64,000 nucleotides of DNA from the NCBI RefSeq assembly GCF_947498005.1, contig NZ_CANMIW010000010.1:1-64000 (forward strand). Direction: 5' to 3'. This document shows, piece by piece, positions 50,001 to 57,991 of this stretch (the stretch's first letter is position 1; each line of letters starts with the position of its first letter). The notes below the pieces were generated by a model. It worked only from the letters and a program-made list of their open reading frames with translations, was not told where the DNA came from and ran no database searches. The stretch comes from an uncultured Winogradskyella sp. GTDB taxonomy: Bacteria; Bacteroidota; Bacteroidia; Flavobacteriales; Flavobacteriaceae. Made by a program: the position numbers and the translations under genes.

Positions 50001-51553
50001 GGACTTATGAATATGGCGTTTCTCCATATACTCAAGGTAGTGGTGGAACTACAGGAACAGTGGATACAACACCAACATTAAGTTTAACTGGTTTAGTATC
50101 TGGTGAATCTTATGATATTTATGTACAAGCTAACTGTGCTTCAGGTTCAGATAGTGTTTATATAACAACATCGTGGACGCAACCATTAAGTGGTGCAACT
50201 TGTGAGGTTGCTATAGATGTAACTGCTCTTCCTTATAATACATCAGATGACACTGCCAATTATGGAGATGATTACACTGGATCTGCAGGAGCAACTGGTT
50301 GTGGTACAACTTCCAGTTATCTTAATGGTGATGATGTAGTTTATGCTTATACAGCAACTGCAGATGGCACAATTAATATTGCTATGTCAGCAATAGGAAG
50401 TACATACTCTGGACTTTTTGTTTATACTGACTGTGCAAATATTGGTACAGAATGTGTAGCAGGATTTGGGAATGGCTCTAGTACTAATGATTATGATTTA
50501 GATCTAGATGTAACTAATGGAACTACTTACTATATTGTAATTTCTACTTGGGCAACTCCTCAAAGTACAACGTATACACTTGATATTACTGAAGTTTTAT
50601 GTGCGGCTGCAACTATTGATAGTTCTGCAATAGTAGAAACTTGTAATGGTGACGGAACAGGTACATTTGTTGTTGATATTGTAGTATCAGATGCTGGTGA
50701 TGCAGGTGGAGTTTTTGATGATGGAACAAATACATATCCAGTAGTTGTAGGAACTGTAACAGCAGGTCCTTATAATAGTGGAGATTCTATAACTATAGAA
50801 TATACAGCAACTGATGTGGCTTGTAGTTCTACTGTAGGTTTATTTGAATTTGCTTGTCCTCCAGTTAATGATGAAATTTCAGCAGCTATTGCAGTTACTG
50901 TAGATGAAGGATATTGTGATGGTACTAATTCAAACGGAACAAATGCTGCTTCAACAGATTCATTAGAAGGAGATGGCTCTTGTTTTAATGGTGGATCGAA
51001 CGATGTTTGGTTTACATTTACTGTACCAGCTAGTGTGGCAACTGTAGACATTTCTACAGATTTTACAGGTGGAACATTAGTTGATTCTGAAATAGCAGTA
51101 TATTCTGGAGTTTCTGGTGCATTGGTACAATTAGACTGTGATCAAGATAGTGGTACAACTAATTTATCTAATGGATTTGCTTGGAATTCAATAATTTCAG
51201 ATTTAGCTGTAACTGTTGGAGAGACTTATTATGTTCAAGTTTCAGGATATAGTGGAGCAGAGGGAAGCTTCTGTTTAGATATTGTAACTAATCAAGTATT
51301 AGGAACTGATGATATTGAAAGCGAATCTGCTTTTACATACTATCCTAACCCAGTAGAAAACACATTAACATTAAATGCTCAAAATAACATTGAGAACGTT
51401 AGTATGTTTAATGTACTTGGTCAAGAAGTATTAAGAGTTACACCTAATTCAATTGATAGTGAATTAGATATGTCTCAATTACAAAGTGGAGCATATTTTG
51501 TAAAAGTTACTATTGCAAATAACACACAAACTATAAAAGTGATTAAGCAATAA
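47021..51553 (+). CDS. Large T9SS surface protein with FnIII and choice-of-anchor J modules
   Basis: A 1510-residue secreted protein. A signal peptide ends in FGFSQ. The mature part alternates modules: an Ig/PPC-like domain (about 22-150), then four fibronectin III units each opening after a Pro-rich Cys linker. Between them are three MAM/choice-of-anchor J domains of about 170-200 residues (CWEEANSG, CWTSSSST and CWIEAGSG openings), then further PPC-like domains. The C-terminal about 70 residues are a type A sorting domain beginning YYPNPVEN. The protein is very acidic and Lys-poor. There is no catalytic motif. Likely a surface adhesin or matrix protein; this is inference. Confidence 0.88.
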   Translation: MKKNLLLTIFAFCFITFGFSQADCANALVLTPGTPQVGDTTGQAGSFSDSNTAPEVNPCSTFYNDLEYWFQYTAVETGETLDITISDLTNTYYGVFVIDNCPDSSPSCVESATNGGSSADLVLTTPALTAGVVYYIVLSDWIQGPTTFTMTSAVTPPPTCLIPTDLTATGITDSSAELAWTEAGTASVWNIEIVDAGTAATGTATASGVANPYSAMSLTDNSDYEFYVQADCGMTDGVSEWAGPFAFSTICASIAPDYLADMSLNTPDCWEEANSGDAASGPMDLGSGLWYASNHNGTPSNAINIWSDVRSDWIISPVFDLSAAAPSELNIYVALTEGGTSGADADLGSDDNVELLMTTDGGATWTSMQSWTQGNVPTDVGEEITYDLSAITGTVQFAFLGDEGDVNDTEDVYFHVSKFQVRETPACIEPSAFMASGETVNSVDLAWTMGDSETLWDIELVDVTAAASVTGTPTTSGITTNPYTLMGLDASNDYEVYLRADCGAGGTSAWIGPVAFSTPCDAVVAPYSQDFENAGDIPSCWTSSSSTTREWDFATSPTFGNSYADHTSGSGYFAFVDASTATTSTDATLLSPMVDISGLTTPALSFYAYHFVAAGTNSNTLTVEVWDGAAWNQVYTDADGNLDDWEAIIIDLSSLTITGNVQARFIVDTETSSNYENDIAIDDVSFDEAPSCFDPSTLAASNITADSADLSWVETGSATAWNIEIVDVTAGGSVTGTATATGVANPYMLSGLTDANDYEFYVQADCGANGTSSWVGPFSFTTTCATFTPDYTESFDTFVPNCWIEAGSGDPTTGPTELESGLWNHTDFLNAGGDDNSAKINLYTTNREDWLLSPTFDLSGGGYELVYSVAVTDYNNSNVPELDGMGSDDEVQVLISTDSGATWINLETYNQSNIPSEIGDIEIIDLSAYTGMAQFAIWATDGTVDDAEDYDFFIDEFKVRTPPSCLEPTNLVATVTGLETADIAWTAGDSETEWTYEYGVSPYTQGSGGTTGTVDTTPTLSLTGLVSGESYDIYVQANCASGSDSVYITTSWTQPLSGATCEVAIDVTALPYNTSDDTANYGDDYTGSAGATGCGTTSSYLNGDDVVYAYTATADGTINIAMSAIGSTYSGLFVYTDCANIGTECVAGFGNGSSTNDYDLDLDVTNGTTYYIVISTWATPQSTTYTLDITEVLCAAATIDSSAIVETCNGDGTGTFVVDIVVSDAGDAGGVFDDGTNTYPVVVGTVTAGPYNSGDSITIEYTATDVACSSTVGLFEFACPPVNDEISAAIAVTVDEGYCDGTNSNGTNAASTDSLEGDGSCFNGGSNDVWFTFTVPASVATVDISTDFTGGTLVDSEIAVYSGVSGALVQLDCDQDSGTTNLSNGFAWNSIISDLAVTVGETYYVQVSGYSGAEGSFCLDIVTNQVLGTDDIESESAFTYYPNPVENTLTLNAQNNIENVSMFNVLGQEVLRVTPNSIDSELDMSQLQSGAYFVKVTIANNTQTIKVIKQ

Positions 51554-51573
51554 ACTTAATTAAGTTATAATTT

Positions 51574-51606
51574 AAAAAGCCGCTATTTATAGCGGCTTTT
51601 TTTTGT
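51574..51606 (+). terminator. Terminator of the large surface-protein gene
   Basis: A GC-rich hairpin (AAAAGCCGCTA with TAGCGGCTTTT) is followed by about eight T, 20 bases past the stop. Confidence 0.92.
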
Positions 51607-51676
51607 TTTATAATTTAGTAGTGCTTTTATTTTCTTTTTAGCTTAACTAACTATAATTAGTTGTATTTGGTTTATT

Positions 51677-51684
51677 TACCTTTG
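51677..51684 (+). promoter_or_regulatory. -7 box directly before the glycosyltransferase ATG
   Basis: TACCTTTG, a full TAnnTTTG match, ends 6 bases before ATG 51691. No -33 TTG is seen at the right distance (one is 13 bases upstream). The box covers the earlier in-frame TTG start at 51661. Confidence 0.6.
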
Positions 51685-51690
51685 CATCTT

Positions 51691-52692
51691 ATGAATGCAA
51701 TTGAATTTTCTTTTATCATTCCGGTTTATAATAGACCAGACGAAATTAAAGAACTCTTAGAGAGTTTTCTCAAATTTGAAGATACCGTTCCGTTTGAAAT
51801 TGTGATTATTGAGGACGGTTCAACTGAGTCTTCTGAGCTTATTATAGAACAATTTGAAAGCAACTTAGATATTTCATATTATATTAAGGCCAATTCTGGA
51901 CCAGGAGATTCTAGGAATTTTGGTATGCATAAGGCTAAAGGTAATTATTATATTATTCTAGATTCTGATGTTATAATGCCTTCAAATTATTTAAATGAAG
52001 TAGTTACTTTTTTAGAGACTAATTATTATGATTGTTTTGGCGGTCCTGACGCTGCACATAGTTCTTTTTCAAATTTACAGAAAGCTATAAATTTTGCTAT
52101 GACTTCTTTTATTACAACTGGTGGTATAAGAGGTGGCGAACATAAGGTTGAAGATTTTCAGCCAAGAAGTTTTAATATGGGCTTGTCTAAAAAAGCATTT
52201 TTAACATCTGGTGGATTTGGTAAAATTCATCCTGGTGAAGACCCAGATTTGTCACTTAGGTTACACAAATTAGGTTTTAAGACCACCTTAATTAAAGATG
52301 CTTTTGTTTATCACAAGCGTCGTATTTCATGGTCAAAATTCCACAAGCAAGTTAATAAATTTGGTATGGTAAGGCCAATACTAAATCAATGGCATCCAAA
52401 ATCTAAAAGTTTAGTTTATTGGTTTCCTACTTTATTTAGTTTGGGTTTGTTAGGTGCTTTATTTTTTATGATTTTTGGTATTTATTTTCCAATATATTGC
52501 TATGTTCTTTACTTTATAATTGCATTTATATTGGCTTTAATTTCAAATAAAAGTTTAATTATCGCATTTCAGGCCATAATAGCCATTGTTATTCAGTTTT
52601 TAGGTTACGGGTTTGGGTTTTTAAAATCAACTTTTTATTTAGTAGTTTTAAAAAGAAATCCGGAGAAAACTTTTCCTAAATTGTTTTTTTGA
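51691..52692 (+). CDS. Family 2 glycosyltransferase with C-terminal membrane helices
   Basis: About 333 residues. The N-terminal GT-A fold (about 1-220) opens with FSFIIPVYNRPDEI and has the nucleotide-sugar metal motif LDSDV near residue 90, then GGPDAAHSSF. A region GGFGKIHPGEDPDLSLRL near 175-192 fits the catalytic-base area. Two to three hydrophobic helices follow (about 240-315), so it is membrane-associated. It should transfer sugars to a lipid or envelope glycan; substrate unknown. Start taken at ATG 51691, as the frame's earlier TTG (51661) lies upstream of the promoter box. It is followed by YbbR and coaE genes. Confidence 0.85.
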   Translation: MNAIEFSFIIPVYNRPDEIKELLESFLKFEDTVPFEIVIIEDGSTESSELIIEQFESNLDISYYIKANSGPGDSRNFGMHKAKGNYYIILDSDVIMPSNYLNEVVTFLETNYYDCFGGPDAAHSSFSNLQKAINFAMTSFITTGGIRGGEHKVEDFQPRSFNMGLSKKAFLTSGGFGKIHPGEDPDLSLRLHKLGFKTTLIKDAFVYHKRRISWSKFHKQVNKFGMVRPILNQWHPKSKSLVYWFPTLFSLGLLGALFFMIFGIYFPIYCYVLYFIIAFILALISNKSLIIAFQAIIAIVIQFLGYGFGFLKSTFYLVVLKRNPEKTFPKLFF

Positions 52693-52693
52693 T

Positions 52694-53653
52694 ATGAAAC
52701 AAAATAGTTCAAGCATATTTGATAAATTAAAAAAACGAAACTATAAACGATTTGGTTTATTTTTTATCGCAGCCTTTGTGTTACTGCTTTTTTCTAAATT
52801 ATCTAATGACTACAAGCAAACCATAAAATTAAAAGTTAAACTAATCAACGTAGAAGATGAGATTATTATAGAAAATGATTCTTCAAATTATGTTGATGCT
52901 TATGTAGAAGCGAAAGGGTTTTCTTTAATACCTTTAATTTTCAATGAGTCGAAAGAGCTTATTGTCAACTCTAATAACAATGTTGTATTAAAAGGAAATC
53001 AATATATTTTTGATGTACAAAAACATAAGTTTTTAATTGAAGGGCAGTTAGGTAATTCATATAACTTGTTATCAGTTATTCCAGACACTTTGCGAATTCC
53101 GTTTTCTAAAAGGGCATCTAAAATTGTACCCATAAAATTAATAGAAAATATTAATTATGCTGTTGGTTACGATTTGAAAGGAGATTTTTTGTTTAGCCAA
53201 GATAGTGTAAAAGTTGTAGGCTCATCAACTGAAGTCGATTCTATAACAGCCATATTTACTGATAAGTTGGTATTGGATAATGTGAACAGCAAAATAAATA
53301 CAACTATAAAACTCAATATAGATCAATTAAGAAATGTTGAAATCTATCCCAAAGCGCTTTTAGTAACAGGAGAAGTCGCTAGATTTACAGAAGGAACAAA
53401 GGAGGTGCCTATTACAGTAACTAATCAGCCAAATGATATTACTATAAACTATTTTCCTAAGACTGTAAGTGTATCATATTATGTCGATTTAGAAGATTAT
53501 AACAACATTAAAACGGAAGACTTTAGTGTGGAGTGTGATTTTGCTGAAATAGACAATAATCAGAATTATTTATTACCAAAAGTGGTAAAGAAGCCTTTAA
53601 GTGTTAAGCGGGTCAATATTAAACAAAAACGAATAGATTATATTAAATTATAA
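52694..53653 (+). CDS. YbbR-like (CdaR) domain protein
   Basis: A 319-residue protein with one N-terminal membrane helix (about 20-40) and several beta-rich YbbR-like domains to the C-terminus (repeats around PIKLIENINYAVGYD and PITVTNQPNDI). In Firmicutes CdaR regulates the diadenylate cyclase CdaA, which makes c-di-AMP. No cdaA lies in this window, so a c-di-AMP role is only a family-based possibility. It overlaps coaE by one base (TAATG), an arrangement I recall from other Flavobacteria. Confidence 0.82.
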   Translation: MKQNSSSIFDKLKKRNYKRFGLFFIAAFVLLLFSKLSNDYKQTIKLKVKLINVEDEIIIENDSSNYVDAYVEAKGFSLIPLIFNESKELIVNSNNNVVLKGNQYIFDVQKHKFLIEGQLGNSYNLLSVIPDTLRIPFSKRASKIVPIKLIENINYAVGYDLKGDFLFSQDSVKVVGSSTEVDSITAIFTDKLVLDNVNSKINTTIKLNIDQLRNVEIYPKALLVTGEVARFTEGTKEVPITVTNQPNDITINYFPKTVSVSYYVDLEDYNNIKTEDFSVECDFAEIDNNQNYLLPKVVKKPLSVKRVNIKQKRIDYIKL

Positions 53654-54246
53654 TGGTAGTAGTAGGTCTAACAGGTGGTATTGGAAGTGGTAAAACCACA
53701 ATACTAAATTATTTTAAAACTTTAGGAGTCCCAATTTACATAGCTGATGATGAAGCAAAAGCTTTAATGAACAGGTCTAAGGTTATTAAACGGAAGTTGG
53801 TGGCACTATTTGGAGAAGAAGCTTATAAGGATGATAAATTGAACAGACCCTATTTAGCTTCAAAAATTTTTAACGATAAGGCCTTGTTAGATAAAATGAA
53901 TGCCATTGTACATCCAAAAGTAGCATCGCATTTTAAAAGATGGCTTCAAAAACAAAGTTCAACTTATGTTATAAAAGAAGCTGCTATAATATTTGAAAAT
54001 AATCTACAAAGTCAATATCATTATATTATTACGGTTATAGCTGACGAAGACCTAAGAATAAAGCGTGTTATGAAACGTGATAATACTTCAAAAGAAAAAA
54101 TAAAATCGATAATAAATAATCAATTATCTGATAAAGAAAAAGCAGAAAAATCTGATTTTGTGATTGTTAATAATGATTTACTTGTGGCTAAAAATCAAGC
54201 TGATAAAGTTCACAATGAAATTCTTCAAAAAATAAAGCACAAATAA
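53653..54246 (+). CDS. coaE: Dephospho-CoA kinase
   Basis: It phosphorylates dephospho-CoA to CoA, the last step of the pathway whose middle enzyme (coaBC) is at 42045. The 197 residues open with the P-loop VGLTGGIGSGKTTI, and have the conserved ADDEAKALM and LNAIVHPKV-type (MNAIVHPKV) motifs. It overlaps the YbbR gene by one base and is followed after 69 bases by the sensor kinase gene. Confidence 0.95.
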   Translation: MVVVGLTGGIGSGKTTILNYFKTLGVPIYIADDEAKALMNRSKVIKRKLVALFGEEAYKDDKLNRPYLASKIFNDKALLDKMNAIVHPKVASHFKRWLQKQSSTYVIKEAAIIFENNLQSQYHYIITVIADEDLRIKRVMKRDNTSKEKIKSIINNQLSDKEKAEKSDFVIVNNDLLVAKNQADKVHNEILQKIKHK

Positions 54247-54281
54247 TCCACTTTCTTTTGTTAACGTTAGGTTAAACCTAA

Positions 54282-54311
54282 TTTGTGCTATATGTTAAAA
54301 TGTTAAATTTG
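54282..54311 (+). promoter_or_regulatory. Consensus promoter of the sensor kinase gene
   Basis: TTTG (54282-54285), an 18-base spacer and TAAATTTG (54304-54311) give a full Bacteroidetes promoter. It ends 4 bases before the ATG, so transcription should begin at or within a few bases of the start codon. Confidence 0.75.
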
Positions 54312-54315
54312 GCTG

Positions 54316-55887
54316 ATGAGCAAAAAGCTATTCGTGTTATTGATAGTCTTAATGAGTTTATCACTCATCGGTATAATTTTTGTACAGTCTTTTTTTATTA
54401 ATAATAGTATAGAAAACGAGAATAAGAACTTTACCTTGAGTGTAAAGCGATCCTTAAGTCTTGTTTCTAAGTCTATTGAAGAAATGGAGTTTAGAGACGC
54501 ATATTCTAAACTGCAGCCATATTTAAATAAGGATAATAAAGTAGATTCTGTAAAAATTAGAAAGCTTTTTATAACAACAGAAGATGACATTAACGATCTT
54601 ACGATTGTTAATAGAAGTACCGTTTTAGAGGAACATTATAAAGTACCTCCTTCATTGTTCTTTGAAATTGATGCAGATAGTTTAAATATTAGTAAACTCA
54701 CTAGCGAGCGTGTTACAGAAGTTTATAGTAATGCAAGACTAGACGGTAAAAAGTCTGTTGAGCCCATACAAAGGCTTAGAGAAATTACTTCTATGCCAAT
54801 CGTTGTAAGACAAATGTACGAGGATGTTTTTAAGCCTTTGTTGAAAACGATTCCTATTTATAAACGTATTACAACAGATCAGGTAGAGTTGTATTTAAAT
54901 AGAGAGTTAAAAGATGAAGGGATAGATTTAGATTTTGAATTTGGTATATATGACGAAGATTTGGCTACCAAAATTCAAACTCAAAATTTTGAAATGTCTA
55001 ACGCCTATAAAGGTGTACCAATTTTTTTAGATAACAATGAAGAAAGTAGTTACACGCTTTGGGTAGAGTTTCCAGATAGAAAAAAGTATTTATTATCCTC
55101 AATTATATGGATGATAATACTATCGATAGTATTTACAAGTATAATTATCATTGCATACACAAGTGCCATATACCAATTAATAAAGCAACGTCAAATATCA
55201 CAAATTAAGACCGACTTTATTAATAATATGACGCACGAGTTTAAAACACCAATTGCAACAATTAATTTGGCATTAGACTCAATAAAAAACCCTAAAATAA
55301 TAAATGACCAAGAGAAGGTATTGCGTTATTTAGGAATGATTAAGGAAGAGAATAAACGAATGCATGCTCAAGTAGAGAATGTATTACGTATTTCTAAGTT
55401 AGAAAAGAATGAATTAAATATCAGTAAGGAAAGACACGAGTTACACGACTTAATAGAAGATGCTGTTACTCATGTAGAACTTATAGTAGAAGATAGACAA
55501 GGCTATGTTAAAACGCATTTAAATGCAGAGCATACATCAGTTTTAGCAAACGAAACGCATTTTACAAATGTGTTAGTGAACATTTTAGATAACGCAATTA
55601 AATACTCTGATGATGCACCAAAAATAGACGTTTACACGGAAAATGCTGGTCATAATATTATTGCAAGAATAGTAGATCAAGGTAACGGAATGTCTAAAGC
55701 TGTTGCAAAACGGGTGTTCGAGAAATTTTACAGAGAGCACACAGGTAATGTACATAATGTAAAAGGACATGGGCTTGGTTTAGCTTATGTGAAAAGAATA
55801 GTAGATGATCATCAAGGTCATATATCAGTAGAAAGTGAAAAAGGGAAAGGCAGTACTTTTATAATAAAGATGCCATTAATATCATAA
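54316..55887 (+). CDS. Sensor histidine kinase
   Basis: A 523-residue membrane kinase. A first helix (about 5-25), a periplasmic sensor region of about 230 residues without a recognised family, and a second helix (about 262-285) lead to HisKA with the phospho-His307 in NNMTHEFKTP. The HATPase domain has NILDNAIKYS (N box), DQGNGMSK and GHGLGLAYVK. It is transcribed with the response regulator 10 bases downstream. The signal is unknown. Its promoter is so close to the ATG that the mRNA is likely leaderless. Confidence 0.95.
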   Translation: MSKKLFVLLIVLMSLSLIGIIFVQSFFINNSIENENKNFTLSVKRSLSLVSKSIEEMEFRDAYSKLQPYLNKDNKVDSVKIRKLFITTEDDINDLTIVNRSTVLEEHYKVPPSLFFEIDADSLNISKLTSERVTEVYSNARLDGKKSVEPIQRLREITSMPIVVRQMYEDVFKPLLKTIPIYKRITTDQVELYLNRELKDEGIDLDFEFGIYDEDLATKIQTQNFEMSNAYKGVPIFLDNNEESSYTLWVEFPDRKKYLLSSIIWMIILSIVFTSIIIIAYTSAIYQLIKQRQISQIKTDFINNMTHEFKTPIATINLALDSIKNPKIINDQEKVLRYLGMIKEENKRMHAQVENVLRISKLEKNELNISKERHELHDLIEDAVTHVELIVEDRQGYVKTHLNAEHTSVLANETHFTNVLVNILDNAIKYSDDAPKIDVYTENAGHNIIARIVDQGNGMSKAVAKRVFEKFYREHTGNVHNVKGHGLGLAYVKRIVDDHQGHISVESEKGKGSTFIIKMPLIS

Positions 55888-55897
55888 AAATAGAATT

Positions 55898-56605
55898 ATG
55901 GAAGAACAAAATAAAAAAATACTCTTAGTTGAAGACGATCCAAATTTCGGAACCGTATTAAAGGATTATTTAATGATGAATGATTATGACGTCATCCATG
56001 CAAAGAATGGTATGGAAGGTTTTGAAAAATTCAAAAAAGATGATTATGATCTATGTATTCTAGATGTTATGATGCCTTATAAGGATGGATTTACCTTAGC
56101 AAAGGAAATACGCGAAAAAAATACAGATGTGCCTATTATCTTCTTAACAGCAAAAGCTATGAAAGAAGATGTCCTTAAAGGATACAAAGTAGGAGCAGAT
56201 GATTACCTTAATAAACCTTTTGATAGTGAAGTTTTATTAATGAAAATAAAAGCAATAATGCAACGAAAAGCAACAGATACAGTTGCTGATAGTAAACAGT
56301 TTGAATTTAAAATAGGGCGTTTTGATCTTAATTCTAAATTGCGATTTTTAAAATTTGATGGTGAGGAGCCTTCAAAATTATCTCCGAAAGAGAATGAGCT
56401 GCTACGTTTGTTAGCACTGCATGAAAATGATTTAATGCCGAGAGAATTAGCATTAACAAAAATCTGGAGAGACGATAATTATTTTACTTCTCGTAGTATG
56501 GATGTATATATTGCTAAATTACGTAAATACTTAAAGCCAGATCCAAATGTAGAAATTTTAAACATACATGGTGAAGGATTTAGATTGGTCATTAATAACC
56601 AATAA
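55898..56605 (+). CDS. OmpR/PhoB-family response regulator
   Basis: A 235-residue regulator. The receiver has Asp12-Asp13, the phosphorylated Asp56 in LCILDVMMP and Lys106 in LNKPFD. The DNA-binding winged-helix domain (about 130-232) has LSPKENELLRLLA and SRSMDVYIAKLRKYL. It is the partner of the kinase encoded 10 bases upstream. Targets unknown. It ends at a terminator. Confidence 0.96.
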   Translation: MEEQNKKILLVEDDPNFGTVLKDYLMMNDYDVIHAKNGMEGFEKFKKDDYDLCILDVMMPYKDGFTLAKEIREKNTDVPIIFLTAKAMKEDVLKGYKVGADDYLNKPFDSEVLLMKIKAIMQRKATDTVADSKQFEFKIGRFDLNSKLRFLKFDGEEPSKLSPKENELLRLLALHENDLMPRELALTKIWRDDNYFTSRSMDVYIAKLRKYLKPDPNVEILNIHGEGFRLVINNQ

Positions 56606-56623
56606 TTTAAGCTAAAAAGATAT

Positions 56624-56655
56624 AAAGTCCAGTTCATTGAATTGGGCTTTTTTTA
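56624..56655 (+). terminator. Terminator of the two-component operon
   Basis: A stem of about 11 bp (AAAGTCCAGTT with AATTGGGCTTT, two G-U pairs) is followed by a T-run, 20 bases after the response regulator stop. Confidence 0.8.
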
Positions 56656-56676
56656 TACGACAATACTATAATATAA

Positions 56677-57063
56677 GTGCATAACCTCTTTAAGGTAATC
56701 ACTATTACATTTCTAGCATTTATTTGCTGGATAATCTATTCTGCAGATACAGGAGGAAAAAATATGTTTTTCGATCTCGTAAATTGGATACCCTTCGGAG
56801 ATAAAATAGGTCACTTTTTTCTTTTTGGCATTTTAACTTTGGTGGTAAACATCACGTTGAAATTTAAAGAAATTAAACTTTGGATGCAGTTGCCATTGGG
56901 TTCTGTAATAGTATCTGCTTTGGTACTATTAGAAGAACTTAGCCAAACGTTTTTTCCTAATAGGACTTTAGATATATCAGATTTAATAGCAGACGGTTTA
57001 GGGATTATTTGCTTTACAATTTTGGGACAACGACTTAGTAAAGAAAAGTATATTAAATCATAA
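56677..57063 (+). CDS. VanZ-like membrane protein
   Basis: A 128-residue protein with about four hydrophobic helices. The VanZ-like core includes DKIGHFFLFGILTL (about 45-58), LLEELSQTFFPNRTLDISDLIADGLG near the C-terminal half. VanZ confers teicoplanin resistance in vancomycin-resistance clusters, but most chromosomal members have unknown roles in the envelope. The GTG at 56677 is the natural start. It converges with miaA across 25 bases with no clear terminator. Confidence 0.82.
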   Translation: MHNLFKVITITFLAFICWIIYSADTGGKNMFFDLVNWIPFGDKIGHFFLFGILTLVVNITLKFKEIKLWMQLPLGSVIVSALVLLEELSQTFFPNRTLDISDLIADGLGIICFTILGQRLSKEKYIKS

Positions 57064-57088
57064 TTTGAGCAGCAGTTAGAATTGACTA

Positions 57089-57991
57089 TTAGCTATTAGC
57101 GACTATATAATCAATAATCTCGCTGACGTTAGTCTTATAATCAAACCATTTTGTATTCTCATCTTTTCTGAACCAAGTGAGTTGACGTTTAGCGAAACGT
57201 CTAGTATTCTTTTTAATTTCTGATACGGCTAAATCTAAAGTCCAATCCCCTTCAAAATAGTTAAATAACTCTTTATAGCCGACTGTATTTAATGCATTGA
57301 GCTCTTTATGTGGTAATAAAGATTTTACTTCATCTAATAACCCATTTTTAATCATTAAGTCAACACGTTGATTTATTCTATCGTAAATTATATTACGTTC
57401 TGCGTTAAGTCCTATGCTTATAGTTTTAAATGCTCTATTTTTTTCAGGGTTAGTAAGAAATGAAGAGTAAGGTTTGTCAGTACCTAAACAAATTTCTAGT
57501 GCTCTAATTACACGTTTTGGGTTGTCAATTGCGATTGTATTATAGGCTTCCGTATCTAACGTTTTTAATTGGTCTTGTAAATGTGGTAGCCCTTTTTCTT
57601 CAAGTTGAAGATTAAGATTCTCTCTAATACTGGCATCAACCTCAGGAAAATAATCTAAGCCTTTTGTAACGGCTTTTACATATAATCCAGATCCTCCAAC
57701 CATTATAACAGTTTTGTGTTTTTGATGAAGCTCTTTTAGTTTAGCTATAGCATCACGTTCAAAATCGCCTACGTTATAATTGTTTAGAATAGATTTGTTT
57801 TGAATAAAATGGTGCTGAGCAGCGTCTAATTCATCATCAAAAGGAACAGCCGTTCCTATGGCCATTTCTTTAAAAAACTGGCGAGAGTCCGCCGAAATTA
57901 TTTCTGTATTAAAATGATTCGCTAATTTTATACTTAAGGCCGTTTTACCTATTGCTGTTGGGCCAACTATTGAAATTAAAAGTTTAGTCAT
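57089..57991 (-). CDS. miaA: tRNA dimethylallyltransferase
   Basis: It adds a dimethylallyl group to A37 of tRNAs reading U-initial codons. The 300 residues contain the P-loop GPTAIGKTAL (about 10-19), SADSRQFFKEM (about 34-44), DNPKRVIRALEI and the C-terminal TRRFAKRQLTWFRKD. The start overlaps the ion channel gene by 8 bases, so they are co-expressed. Confidence 0.96.
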   Translation of the reverse strand: MTKLLISIVGPTAIGKTALSIKLANHFNTEIISADSRQFFKEMAIGTAVPFDDELDAAQHHFIQNKSILNNYNVGDFERDAIAKLKELHQKHKTVIMVGGSGLYVKAVTKGLDYFPEVDASIRENLNLQLEEKGLPHLQDQLKTLDTEAYNTIAIDNPKRVIRALEICLGTDKPYSSFLTNPEKNRAFKTISIGLNAERNIIYDRINQRVDLMIKNGLLDEVKSLLPHKELNALNTVGYKELFNYFEGDWTLDLAVSEIKKNTRRFAKRQLTWFRKDENTKWFDYKTNVSEIIDYIVANS

